From an uncultured Chitinophaga sp. (lineage in GTDB: Bacteria > Bacteroidota > Bacteroidia > Chitinophagales > Chitinophagaceae), in contig NZ_CABHOU010000072.1 in the NCBI RefSeq assembly GCF_902168175.1, forward strand, positions 124,001 to 188,000: a stretch of DNA of 64,000 bases. Reading direction: 5' to 3'. Position 1 is the first letter of the stretch. Each line of letters begins with the position of its first letter. Position numbers and translations under genes: made by a program. The notes under the pieces were generated by a model. The model saw only the letters and a list, made by a program, of their open reading frames with translations. It did no database searches and had not been told where the DNA came from. This document shows positions 17,731-25,747 of the stretch, one piece after another.

Positions 17731-20226
17731 TTAGAATTTCACGGCCACATTTGCGGTAACGTTTAACGGCATTTGCGGCGTTAAAGTTCCCTGCCCGGTG
17801 AAATATCTTTCGTTGGTAATGTTATCGAATTTCAGACCCAAACGGAATTTCTTTGCTTCATAGAAAGCTGTCGCGTTCAAAATGGTGTATGACGGCAATG
17901 TGAATACGCCTGTTGCAGATGAATTGGCTGTCATGTGATCGCCTATATAGTTGGCGCCAAATCCTATGCCCAGGCCCTTAAATTTGCCATTTGGCTGTGT
18001 GTAGCCTATCCAGGAGTTCACCAGGTCGGCCGGACCGGCATTGGGCGGACGGCGGCCTTCTACTGCTGCAGCTGCTTTTACAAGTTTGCTGTCGTTATGG
18101 GCGTAACCGGCCACCAGGTTAAGACCGGGTAACGGCGTGGAAATAATTTCCAGCTCAAAGCCACGGCTTACCTGTGTACCATTCTGCACGGTAATGTTGT
18201 AGTTCGAGCCATCTTTCTCGTAGTTCTCTGTTCTGGTCATATTGTCCACCTTAATGTCGTAATAGCTGGCGGTAATAGCAAGCCGGTTACGGAAAAGGTC
18301 CATCTTAACACCGCCCTCTATCTGGTTAGCCTGCTGTGGTTTCATGGCACCGGAAATTTCTGGTAACGGCTGTGTTACTGGTGGAATGTAGCTAAAGCCG
18401 TTCATATAATTGGTAAATAATGAAACCTGATCTTTCACCAGCTCGTACACAATGCCGAACTTCGGTGATACGGCTGTTTTATCGAACTTAGTATTGGCTA
18501 CAGCCTGATTGGTAGCGTGATTGATCGTTCCTTTACTGTCGAATTTGTCGAGGCGAACGCTTAACATAGCCAGCAAACGATCGGTTATATTCAGCACATC
18601 AGATGCATATACGCTGTAGATTTCCGTGGTGCCATGATTCCTCGTAGCATCTGCGGTTGATGCGGCCAGGCGAGCATCCAGCGCATAGCGGGAAATCTTT
18701 GTATAGTTTTTATCATCATTCAGCGATCCGTCCACAAAGTCAAACACGATATAGGGCGAGTTGTCATTGTTTACGCGCATGTTTACGTAATCCAATCCAA
18801 CCACCAGCCTGTTTCTCAGACCGGCAATGCGGAAATCTCCTGTAAAGTTTTGCTGCACGTCGATAGCGGTGTTGGTGGTGTTCTGCAGGCTCACGTTGCG
18901 CTCCAGCGAATCGTCGGAGTTTATTTTACGGATAAACTGGTATTGATAATAGCCGTTAGATTTGCGGGTATTGCTGGAGATAATTGTTTGTGAACTCCAT
19001 TTTTCGGATAGTTTATACAGTATCTGCGCGCGAACGTTCATCGTTGGATTTTTCATCGTGATGTCGCTACTGGTGTAGCCACGCTCCCAGTCGAAATTGG
19101 TTTCATCCGGCGTTTTGGCAATGAACTGTCGTGTTCTGTTAAGGAATATGGTGGATGGATTGGTGGCTTCTGATTGGTAGAATTCTGCGTTCAGGAACAC
19201 GTTCAGCCGGCCGTTAGCGCTGCGGTACTGAAGGGATGGCGCTACGAAAGCAGATTTTTTAAAACCTACGTCCTGGAAGTTCTGTGTGTTCAGGTAAGCC
19301 GCATTTACACGGAACAGCAGGCTGCTGTCGGCGCTCAATGGACCATATACATCTGCCGTAATACGGTTCATGTTATAGCTGCCGGTGATATACGAAACCT
19401 CGCCGCCAAATCTTTCTATCGGCTTTTTAGATACAATATTGATAAGGCCGCCAAAAGATGTAAGCGCGCCGCCATAGAGCGTTGCTGAAGGCCCTCTCAG
19501 CACTTCTATCCTTTCCACGTTCGCGGGGTCCAGCTCGCCATTTGTTTGCCCGGGTACGCCATCGATCATCGAAGCTTCTGTACGGAATCCACGTAAGGTA
19601 TAAAATGTGGCGCCGTCGCTGTTAATACCCCTGTTGCCCTGGATTTTATAAACGCCGACGGTGTTACGTATGGCGTAGGTAAGGTCGGTTGTCATTTGCT
19701 CACGAAGCAACTCCTGTGAAATGGTGCTGTACACCTGTGGGTTCTCCAGGTTTTTTATAGGCAGTTTGGCGATATTATTACTCTCTTTCTTCGCAAACCT
19801 GGCTTTGTAACTGGCCACTTCAAACTCTTCCAACTGGCGAGTGCTCATAGAAGGTTCTACGATGGCCGGTTGTTGTTTTGCCTGTTCTTTTTTGGTTATC
19901 TCCCGTACACTTACCTGGTTGCCAATGAATTCAAAACGAAGCTGTGCTTTATTGCTTACATCGGTTAAAATGTCTTTCAGATTGCCGCTGGTAACATCCA
20001 GTGTAATTGATTTATCTACACCCGAAAACCGGCTGCTGTAAACGAAGCTGTAGCCCGATTGCTTTTCAGCTTCCTGTAGTAATTCCTTTACGGTAATGGT
20101 TTTGCGGCTGATGTTGATGGTGGTGTTTGACTGTGCGCTGGTTTTTAAAGCGCAAAATGATAGAGCAAATAAAAGCCATAGGGATGCGAGGCTTCGTTTG
20201 GCTATATTAAAGCCACTAATTTTCAT
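17731..20226 (-). CDS. TonB-dependent siderophore receptor with STN signalling domain (FecA-like)
   Basis: An outer-membrane receptor of about 831 aa. Domains: signal peptide; STN domain (about 35-110, with ITVKELLQEAEKQSGYSFVY and ITLDVTSGNLKDIL); linker; TonB box region (EEFEVASYKA); plug with GFRTEASMIDGVPG and VERIEVLRGPSATLYGG; then the 22-strand barrel ending in a beta strand with terminal Phe (NVAVKF). The STN domain together with the fecR and sigma genes upstream shows a FecA-type transducer that senses its own ligand, most likely a ferric siderophore. ATG 20226 gives a clean MKISGFN leader. Confidence 0.93.
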   Translation of the reverse strand: MKISGFNIAKRSLASLWLLFALSFCALKTSAQSNTTINISRKTITVKELLQEAEKQSGYSFVYSSRFSGVDKSITLDVTSGNLKDILTDVSNKAQLRFEFIGNQVSVREITKKEQAKQQPAIVEPSMSTRQLEEFEVASYKARFAKKESNNIAKLPIKNLENPQVYSTISQELLREQMTTDLTYAIRNTVGVYKIQGNRGINSDGATFYTLRGFRTEASMIDGVPGQTNGELDPANVERIEVLRGPSATLYGGALTSFGGLINIVSKKPIERFGGEVSYITGSYNMNRITADVYGPLSADSSLLFRVNAAYLNTQNFQDVGFKKSAFVAPSLQYRSANGRLNVFLNAEFYQSEATNPSTIFLNRTRQFIAKTPDETNFDWERGYTSSDITMKNPTMNVRAQILYKLSEKWSSQTIISSNTRKSNGYYQYQFIRKINSDDSLERNVSLQNTTNTAIDVQQNFTGDFRIAGLRNRLVVGLDYVNMRVNNDNSPYIVFDFVDGSLNDDKNYTKISRYALDARLAASTADATRNHGTTEIYSVYASDVLNITDRLLAMLSVRLDKFDSKGTINHATNQAVANTKFDKTAVSPKFGIVYELVKDQVSLFTNYMNGFSYIPPVTQPLPEISGAMKPQQANQIEGGVKMDLFRNRLAITASYYDIKVDNMTRTENYEKDGSNYNITVQNGTQVSRGFELEIISTPLPGLNLVAGYAHNDSKLVKAAAAVEGRRPPNAGPADLVNSWIGYTQPNGKFKGLGIGFGANYIGDHMTANSSATGVFTLPSYTILNATAFYEAKKFRLGLKFDNITNERYFTGQGTLTPQMPLNVTANVAVKF

Positions 20227-20277
20227 ATTTTTGATTGTTTTTAAATGGTGAATCAATGCATTTGTTTAGAAACGTCG

Positions 20278-20304
20278 GCCGGATGTGTTGCGAGCACATT
20301 CGGC
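20278..20304 (-). repeat. intercistronic hairpin between fecR-like and TonB receptor genes
   Basis: 10-bp arms GCCGGATGTG and CACATTCGGC with one mismatch and a 7-nt loop, placed 8 nt after the FecR stop. On the minus strand no T run follows, so it may stabilise the upstream mRNA or reduce readthrough rather than end transcription. Confidence 0.55.
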
Positions 20305-20311
20305 TTTTATT

Positions 20312-21253
20312 TTACCTCATTACGATTACTTCTTTTTCCAGTTGTTTAAACTTAATGTCTGTTGTTTTTTCTATCAGGAGTAAAATTTCCTGTAAAGTAT
20401 TACCAGTAAACTTTCCGTTGATGGTCTGCGGTGCCGGTTGTTGGTCAATCGTGAACACCACGCCAAACCTGCTTTCCAGCGTTGCAAACACATCTTCTAT
20501 TGGCGTGTCGTTAAACTCGATAATGTTGTTTGCCCAGTTAAGTACGGTCACGGTATCTACTACTACAGGAGCTTGTGCCCGTTTGGTTTCCAGGTTGTAC
20601 AGTAACTGCTGGCCTGGTAGCAGGTATTGACTTTTAATATCCGGCGCTTTGAAAAGTATTTTTCCGCTGGTTAGTGTGATGACCAGTTCTGCTTTATGAG
20701 GCGTGTGTTTGATATTGAAGCTGGTGCCCAGTACCAGGATATCCCCCTCTCCCTCTGTTTTTACTAAAAATGGCTGTTGCCCTTTGTTTACGTTGAAAAA
20801 AGCTTCGCCCGATAAGAGTTTGACCTGTCTGTTCGGACCTTCAAAAGCCGTCGGGTATTCCAGGGTGGTGCCGCCGTTCAGTTGTACCGTACTATTATCT
20901 GCTAATGTAATTTTTACCATTTTGCCGCCGGGATTACTCACTGTTTTCCAGGCAACTGGTGCCGGATGCTGCTGCAGGGAGGCGAAAATTGTATAACCCG
21001 TTACTACGATCACACCAAGCACGGTAGCAGCTACTGCTATTTTTCTAAAGATAGAGGAAAGGCCGGCAGTTCGTCCCTGTTCGTCATCAATGCGCCGGAT
21101 CAACGGCTTCCAGATATTTCGTTTCACTGTATTCCCAACGGGCATTGAAGCATCTGGCAAGGCCTCGTGCGTGCCTAACCATTGTTCGATCTGGCGGATT
21201 TCCTCCGATGTACAATCGCCCGCAAAATATTTATCAAGAAGCTCCTTGTTCAT
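20312..21253 (-). CDS. FecR family anti-sigma factor
   Basis: 313 aa inner-membrane regulator. The N-terminal anti-sigma part (LLDKYFAGDCTSEEIRQIEQWL) is cytoplasmic, a membrane helix lies near 75-95 (VAATVLGVIVVTGYTIFA), a periplasmic FecR domain follows (LADNSTVQLNGGTTLEYPTAF, GEAFFNV, VLGTSFNI), and the C-terminal DUF4974 (about 240-313) binds the receptor STN domain in known systems. It sits between sigma factor and receptor, the standard order. It is expected to hold the sigma factor until the receptor is loaded. Confidence 0.93.
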   Translation of the reverse strand: MNKELLDKYFAGDCTSEEIRQIEQWLGTHEALPDASMPVGNTVKRNIWKPLIRRIDDEQGRTAGLSSIFRKIAVAATVLGVIVVTGYTIFASLQQHPAPVAWKTVSNPGGKMVKITLADNSTVQLNGGTTLEYPTAFEGPNRQVKLLSGEAFFNVNKGQQPFLVKTEGEGDILVLGTSFNIKHTPHKAELVITLTSGKILFKAPDIKSQYLLPGQQLLYNLETKRAQAPVVVDTVTVLNWANNIIEFNDTPIEDVFATLESRFGVVFTIDQQPAPQTINGKFTGNTLQEILLLIEKTTDIKFKQLEKEVIVMR

Positions 21254-21356
21254 AGGTGCTGATGTAGCTTTTACCTATAAGTTCCCAAAATGAGCGGTGG
21301 GTTAAAAGAGAGGGGGAATTTTTTTTGAGTTTGACTATGGGCTGACAAACTACTAT

Positions 21357-21878
21357 CTACAGGTGGTTCTTAAGCTTCTTCTTAAGTTGATGACGGGCGG
21401 TGCCGATATAGTATTTCACCATCTGGATGGATCTGCCTGTCTTCTCCGCGATTTCTTTTTGGGAGTATAGGTTGGAATGAGTGAGCAGGAAAATTTCTCT
21501 TCCCGGCTCCGGAAGTCCGTCTATTGCCTGTTTGAATTCAAGTTCCAGTTCTTTGTAAGTAAGCGGTTGGCCTGTTACATTACTATCCTGTAACATAGGC
21601 AACGTACTAAAGCGTTGCTGCTGCCGGTAACTGTTACGAAGGTGTTGAAAGGCTTTAAGTTTAGCAGATCCGTGGAGGTAATGTGACAGTTCAGATTGCA
21701 GGCATAAGTCTTCCCGTCGTTGCCACAACGAGTAAAAAATATCCTGCGTCAGCTCTTCTGCATCCTCTTCCGAGGAAGTGTATTTCAGCAGTACTGCATA
21801 AACGCTTTGCCAGTAAGTGTCGAAGATGGTCTTAAAGGCTTGTTCATCGCCATTTTTCAACCTGTTTAACACATCCAT
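21357..21878 (-). CDS. ECF RNA polymerase sigma factor (FecI-like)
   Basis: 173 aa with sigma region 2 (AFKTIFDTYWQSVYAVLLKYT, DAEELTQDIFYSLWQRRE) and region 4 (LPEPGREIFLLTHSNLYSQKEIAEKTGRSIQMVKYYI). It is the first gene of the sigma/FecR/receptor group. The sigma is expected to drive the receptor gene and probably itself once FecR signals. The 103-nt gap to fecR has no clear terminator. Confidence 0.92.
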   Translation of the reverse strand: MDVLNRLKNGDEQAFKTIFDTYWQSVYAVLLKYTSSEEDAEELTQDIFYSLWQRREDLCLQSELSHYLHGSAKLKAFQHLRNSYRQQQRFSTLPMLQDSNVTGQPLTYKELELEFKQAIDGLPEPGREIFLLTHSNLYSQKEIAEKTGRSIQMVKYYIGTARHQLKKKLKNHL

Positions 21879-21971
21879 TCGGGTTGCCGCGTTTGTTCAA
21901 AGGGCAATAATAGCAAACTGGGCACATTGCCGTTAATCCAATTGGGAATTTTATTTACGAAGAAGGGAAAT

Positions 21972-22577
21972 TTATGGGTATTTGCCCAGGCGGATGTCTT
22001 CCAGCTTGAAGTAGCCGAGGTGTAATGGATCTTCCGCCGTTCCGGGACTTGCCGGGTTTAACGATAATGCGTAATGATCTTTGACGGATGATGGCAGAAT
22101 GTCCTGCACCAAAGCAAGATCGTCTACATCTACACCGTATTTATCATCTATATGAGACGTAGCGCCTTCGAAGCCGGTATGTTTAAAGAACGCGGTGGCT
22201 TTTGCTTTTTTGATAGCTTCATTTTTATCTACGCCGGCAACCAGCATCTTATAATGAAACTCTTCCATTTCGTGTTCTTTGTAGCCGCCCAGGTTTATAA
22301 AAAACAAATGGCTAGTGTTAGTTAGATGCGTTTCCTCGCGGGCGACTACTTCTACGCTCCATCCATTCACCATCGTCACTTCCCGCCATCCATCGATATG
22401 AATTTTACCATTTGCTTCCGGCCAGAAGTTGATGATGTCAGGCAGTAAAGACTGTAAAGAATCTGCGATGCCAAAAAATACATCATGCTGCTCCGTGTGC
22501 CTGCTTTCAGGCTTGCATCCGAGTAACAGCATATATAGTTTAAGCTTTTGCAAATGGTATATTTTAAGCGTTATCAA
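21972..22577 (-). CDS. DUF1543 domain-containing protein
   Basis: 201 aa. The family opening MLLLGCKPESRHTEQHDVFFG is plain, with the paired HNVxF-like modules (HLFFINLGGYKEHEMEEFHYKMLV and later LALVQDILPSS). The function of the family is unknown. The first 14 codons overlap the preceding dioxygenase gene; a start closer to the conserved MLLLG (for example a TTG) is equally possible. Last gene of a probable three-gene operon. Confidence 0.82.
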   Translation of the reverse strand: MITLKIYHLQKLKLYMLLLGCKPESRHTEQHDVFFGIADSLQSLLPDIINFWPEANGKIHIDGWREVTMVNGWSVEVVAREETHLTNTSHLFFINLGGYKEHEMEEFHYKMLVAGVDKNEAIKKAKATAFFKHTGFEGATSHIDDKYGVDVDDLALVQDILPSSVKDHYALSLNPASPGTAEDPLHLGYFKLEDIRLGKYP

Positions 22578-23454
22578 TTTTTACGGAGGTCATGGTTAGT
22601 GAGCCCATTACCGCCTTATCATTAAAAATAGTTGCCTGGTCCTTAGTTCCCTGCAAGCCCAGTGCGTACATCAATGGGTAGTAGTGATCCGGAGTGGGGA
22701 TAGCATATTTAGCAGCAGTGCCCATCTGCTCATAATTGATCAGTGGTTGGTGATTGCCTTCTGTGATATACTGTTTGAACTTCGTATTCATTTCCACGGC
22801 CCAGTCAAACGCATATTCCGGCTTGTCCATTTTATCCCATGCAATCATGCGCAGGTTGTGTACCATGTTACCGCTACCGATAATCAGCACTCCCTTTTTG
22901 CGCAATTCCGCCAGTTCCTGTGCTAGTTTATAGTGATACTCTGCAGGTTTACTATAATCGATGCTCAGCTGCAATACAGGGATTTTTGCATCAGGGTACA
23001 TATGCCGTACTACCGTCCAGGTACCATGGTCAAGTCCCCATTCGTGATCGAGCCCCACATGCGTGCTTTTCACCAATGCCGATGTTTCGCGTGCCAGTTC
23101 CGGGTTGCCTGGCGCCGGATATTGCACGTCAAACAATTCCTGCGGAAACCCACCAAAATCATGGATGGTTTTGGGAGCCGTCATGGCGGTTATTTTCGTA
23201 CCATTGGTTAGCCAATGCGCCGAAATAACCAGTACCGCTGCCGGTTGCGCTATCTCCGCTCCCATTTTCCGCCAGCTTTGCGAAAACTGGTTGTCTTCAA
23301 TACCGTTCATCGGCGAACCATGACCAATAAACAGCACGGGCATTTGCGCCGTGCTGTTAAAGGTGTCTGTTATATTTTTAAACTCATTCAGTTTCATACT
23401 TCCAACTCCTATTGGCAACAAAGATATTGCCTTTAAAAATGCTTTCCTGTGCAT
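22564..23454 (-). CDS. ygiD: LigB-type extradiol dioxygenase (4,5-DOPA dioxygenase, YgiD-like)
   Basis: 296 aa. Non-heme iron/zinc class III extradiol dioxygenase. The motif LFIGHGSPMNG is at about 41-51, VISAHW supplies another ligand, and DHEWGLDHGTWTVVRHMYP and GSGNMVHNLRMIAW match YgiD/DODA. The E. coli protein opens DOPA at the 4,5 bond. Here a 37-residue N-terminal leader (RKAFLKAISLLPIGVG) is hydrophobic and looks like a signal or Tat-like segment; ATG at residue 20 is an alternative start. It follows the NAD(P)-binding gene by 14 nt and overlaps DUF1543 by 14 nt. Confidence 0.87.
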   Translation of the reverse strand: MHRKAFLKAISLLPIGVGSMKLNEFKNITDTFNSTAQMPVLFIGHGSPMNGIEDNQFSQSWRKMGAEIAQPAAVLVISAHWLTNGTKITAMTAPKTIHDFGGFPQELFDVQYPAPGNPELARETSALVKSTHVGLDHEWGLDHGTWTVVRHMYPDAKIPVLQLSIDYSKPAEYHYKLAQELAELRKKGVLIIGSGNMVHNLRMIAWDKMDKPEYAFDWAVEMNTKFKQYITEGNHQPLINYEQMGTAAKYAIPTPDHYYPLMYALGLQGTKDQATIFNDKAVMGSLTMTSVKIDNA

Positions 23455-23468
23455 AGCCTGCTAACAAT

Positions 23469-24116
23469 TTAGTAAGCCGCGGTAAAACGCGCTTTAATAA
23501 ATTTAGGATTTTCCAGTTCATCTACGAGCGCAACCGAAAGATCTTCAGCAGATAAAATACTGCGGCCATTTTCGTCGAACACAGGATTTTCTGTTTGGGT
23601 GCGGTACTGCCCGGTGCGGCCGGTGGTAATGCCCTGGTGCATTTCAATAGCCGGGCTAAAGAAAGTCCAGTCCAGTTCTGTTTCTTTACGCAGTGTATCG
23701 AGGTACTTGCGGGCGCCATTGGCTCCATTGTAATACTCTTTTGGGAAAGATGGCGTGTCAATCAATTGCTGGTCGCCTATATATAAACTACCGGCTCCGC
23801 CAATCGTGATCAATCGTTTCACGCCTGATTTTTTCACGGCCTCCTGGATGGCTTCAGCTCCTTTAATAAAGTCCGCTTCAATATTCGGATTGGTCCACCC
23901 GGGATTATAAGCGCTTAATACTGCATCGTGCCCGCTCAATGTGGCCGCGGTGGCATCAACGTTAAACACGTCACCCTTACTGATGGTAAGGCCCGGTTTC
24001 GCTTCCAGCTTCGTAGTATCACGCGCAATAGCGGTTACTTCATGTCCCCTGTTCAGCAATTCTGCCAGTAATTTCGATCCTACAAAGCCGGTGGCTCCAA
24101 TTAGTGCAACTTTCAT
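23469..24116 (-). CDS. NAD(P)H-binding atypical SDR oxidoreductase
   Basis: 215 aa. The N-terminal IGATGFVGSKLLAELLNRGHEVTAIARD is the NAD(P)-binding GxxGxxG of the atypical short-chain dehydrogenases (YwnB/BVR-B group, NAD(P)-binding domain). Middle segments LITIGGAGSLY and TFFSPAIEM fit. The classical YxxxK catalytic pair is not evident. Relatives are often redox-induced and lie beside Rrf2- or HxlR-type regulators, as here. The upstream region has a palindrome (24151-24171) matching that of the Rrf2 gene. Confidence 0.85.
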   Translation of the reverse strand: MKVALIGATGFVGSKLLAELLNRGHEVTAIARDTTKLEAKPGLTISKGDVFNVDATAATLSGHDAVLSAYNPGWTNPNIEADFIKGAEAIQEAVKKSGVKRLITIGGAGSLYIGDQQLIDTPSFPKEYYNGANGARKYLDTLRKETELDWTFFSPAIEMHQGITTGRTGQYRTQTENPVFDENGRSILSAEDLSVALVDELENPKFIKARFTAAY

Positions 24117-24150
24117 GATTTATCTTTTAGTGTTTTTAGAAAATAACAAT

Positions 24151-24171
24151 CTGTATTAAAAAAGGTTACAG
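24151..24171 (-). promoter_or_regulatory. predicted Rrf2 operator 2
   Basis: CTGTATT-N7-GTTACAG, a 21-nt dyad with the same half-site spacing as the perfect site over the Rrf2 start (CTGTAAT-N7-ATTACAG). It lies 35 nt before the oxidoreductase ATG, where binding would block transcription of the three-gene operon. Confidence 0.6.
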
Positions 24172-24189
24172 TTATAAGCAAAAAAATAG

Positions 24190-24603
24190 CTAGTGAAACT
24201 GCCTTAGAAATTCGGCAAGGGTTTTCTTCCCCAGGCTCTTTAGCAGCGATGCTTCCGCATCTGCATAAAGCTGATCAAGCTGTTCGTTTATTTGCCGGCC
24301 CACCGGGCACGCGGGATTAGGCTCATTCTTATTTTTACCCAGCAGGGAACCTGGCTTAACAGCTTCATAAATGTCCGACATCCTGATGCTGCTCGCTGGT
24401 TTGGCTAAAAAGCTGCCGCCCCCTTTCCCTTCCTTGCTATCCACTAAACCATAACTACGCAGGTTCGCCAGTTCTTTCCTTACCAACACCGCATTGATGT
24501 TCATGCTGCCCGCCATGTATTCAGACGAGATGGGCTCCCCGTCCGGCGCGTCTGCCAGTAAAGTTAAAATGTGAACTGATATGGCGAATCTGCCGTTATT
24601 CAT
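24190..24603 (-). CDS. Rrf2 family transcriptional regulator
   Basis: 137 aa winged-helix repressor. The start MNNGRFAISVHILTLLAD and the recognition part ISSEYMAGSMNINAVLVRKELANLRSYGLV with wing KEGKGGGSFLAK are typical of Rrf2, YwnA-like group. Only one cysteine (Cys99) is present, in PACPVGRQ, so an Fe-S cluster of IscR/NsrR type is unlikely; a single-thiol redox sensor is possible. A perfect palindrome touches its start codon and its own promoter lies just upstream, which points to autorepression. A related site precedes the next gene downstream. Confidence 0.9.
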   Translation of the reverse strand: MNNGRFAISVHILTLLADAPDGEPISSEYMAGSMNINAVLVRKELANLRSYGLVDSKEGKGGGSFLAKPASSIRMSDIYEAVKPGSLLGKNKNEPNPACPVGRQINEQLDQLYADAEASLLKSLGKKTLAEFLRQFH

Positions 24604-24627
24604 ACTGTAATATTATTTATTACAGTA
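24603..24627 (-). promoter_or_regulatory. predicted Rrf2 operator 1 (autoregulatory)
   Basis: Perfect 9-bp inverted repeat TACTGTAAT / ATTACAGTA with a 7-nt AT spacer, ending at the first base of the Rrf2 ATG and directly downstream of its -7 element. Confidence 0.7.
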
Positions 24628-24635
24628 CAAAGATA
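24628..24635 (-). promoter_or_regulatory. -7 promoter element of the Rrf2 gene
   Basis: Minus-strand TATCTTTG, exact TAnnTTTG, 24 nt before the ATG and adjoining the palindromic operator. Confidence 0.55.
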
Positions 24636-24680
24636 AGCCTATTTTAATTTATCCACCAAATATTTCCGCGATCGTGGTAT

Positions 24681-24688
24681 TAATTTTG
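24681..24688 (+). promoter_or_regulatory. -7 promoter element of the aldo/keto reductase gene
   Basis: TAATTTTG, exact TAnnTTTG, 59 nt before the preferred ATG at 24748. Confidence 0.4.
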
Positions 24689-24747
24689 TGCCCTAAGCGT
24701 GCCGGAACATGACCGGTATTATCCATCATAAAACAGTAAAAGAGTCT

Positions 24748-25707
24748 ATGGAAAAGAGAAAATTGGGGAACACCAGCCTCTCCTTTGCCCCGTTAGCATT
24801 CGGCGGCAACGTGTTTGGGTGGACGGCAGACGAGTCAAGATCATTCGAACTGTTAGATGCATTTGTGGCGAATGGCTTTACTTTTATCGATACGGCCGAT
24901 GTATACTCCTACTGGGCACCGGGTGCGCAGGGTGGAGAATCTGAAACGATTATTGGTAACTGGTTAAAGCAGCGCGGCAACAGGGATACGGTGATTATTG
25001 CCACCAAGGTGGGTTCAAAGCCTGGTCCGGGCGCAAAAGACCTGTCGAAGAAGTATATTCTTGAAAAGGTAGAAGAGTCGTTAATCCGCCTTAAAACAGA
25101 TTATATCGATCTGTACCAATCGCACTACGATGATGTAAGTACGCCGGTGGAAGAAACACTGGAGGCGTATGCGCAATTGGTGAAAGAAGGAAAGGTGAGA
25201 TTTATTGGCGCTTCCAATATTACACCCGAGCGACTGCTGCAATCTTTGCAGGCGAGCGAACAATATGGATATCCGCGCTATGAAAGCCTCCAGCCCTTAT
25301 ATAACCTCTACGAGCGCGAGGGCTTTGAAAAAGCTTTCCAGCCCATTTGCCTGCAATACAACCTGGGGGTTATTAATTACTATTCTTTAGCGAGCGGTTT
25401 CCTCACCGGTAAATATCGTTCAGAAGCGGATCTTGGTAAAAGCGTGCGTGGTGAGGGATTGAAGAAATACCTCGATGCCCGGGGACTTCGTATTCTGGAC
25501 GCTTTAGATTCCGTGGCGGCACAATACAATGCTACTCCTGCGCAGATCGCGCTTGCCTGGCTTAACATGAAACCAGGCGTGGTGGCTCCAATTGCGAGCG
25601 CAACTACCGTAAAGCAATTGCAGGAGTTATTCAAAGCCGCGGAGTTAATCCTCGATGAGCAATCGGTCCGGCAACTCGACGAAGCCAGCGACTATTCAAA
25701 AAACTGA
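24748..25707 (+). CDS. aldo/keto reductase
   Basis: 319 aa TIM-barrel NADPH-dependent reductase of aldehydes and ketones. N-terminal RKLGNTSLSFAPLAFGGNVFGW, catalytic set Asp48/Tyr53 in FIDTADVYS, Lys in IIATKVGSKPG, His in YQSHYDD, and the C-terminal cofactor segment APIASATTVKQLQEL. It belongs to the YajO/Gcy-like group (AKR family 13/11 type). ATG 24748 begins the conserved MEKRKLGN; ATG 24709 would add 13 residues without similarity. It is divergent from the Rrf2 gene and may share its control. Confidence 0.93.
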   Translation: MEKRKLGNTSLSFAPLAFGGNVFGWTADESRSFELLDAFVANGFTFIDTADVYSYWAPGAQGGESETIIGNWLKQRGNRDTVIIATKVGSKPGPGAKDLSKKYILEKVEESLIRLKTDYIDLYQSHYDDVSTPVEETLEAYAQLVKEGKVRFIGASNITPERLLQSLQASEQYGYPRYESLQPLYNLYEREGFEKAFQPICLQYNLGVINYYSLASGFLTGKYRSEADLGKSVRGEGLKKYLDARGLRILDALDSVAAQYNATPAQIALAWLNMKPGVVAPIASATTVKQLQELFKAAELILDEQSVRQLDEASDYSKN

Positions 25708-25711
25708 TACT

Positions 25712-25745
25712 AAAAAAGCGTCAACACCTGGTTGACGCTTTTTTT
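25712..25745. terminator. bidirectional terminator
   Basis: AAAAAAGCGTCAAC (25712-25725) pairs with GTTGACGCTTTTTT (25731-25744) around a 5-nt loop; it serves both convergent genes. Confidence 0.85.
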
Positions 25746-25747
25746 AT

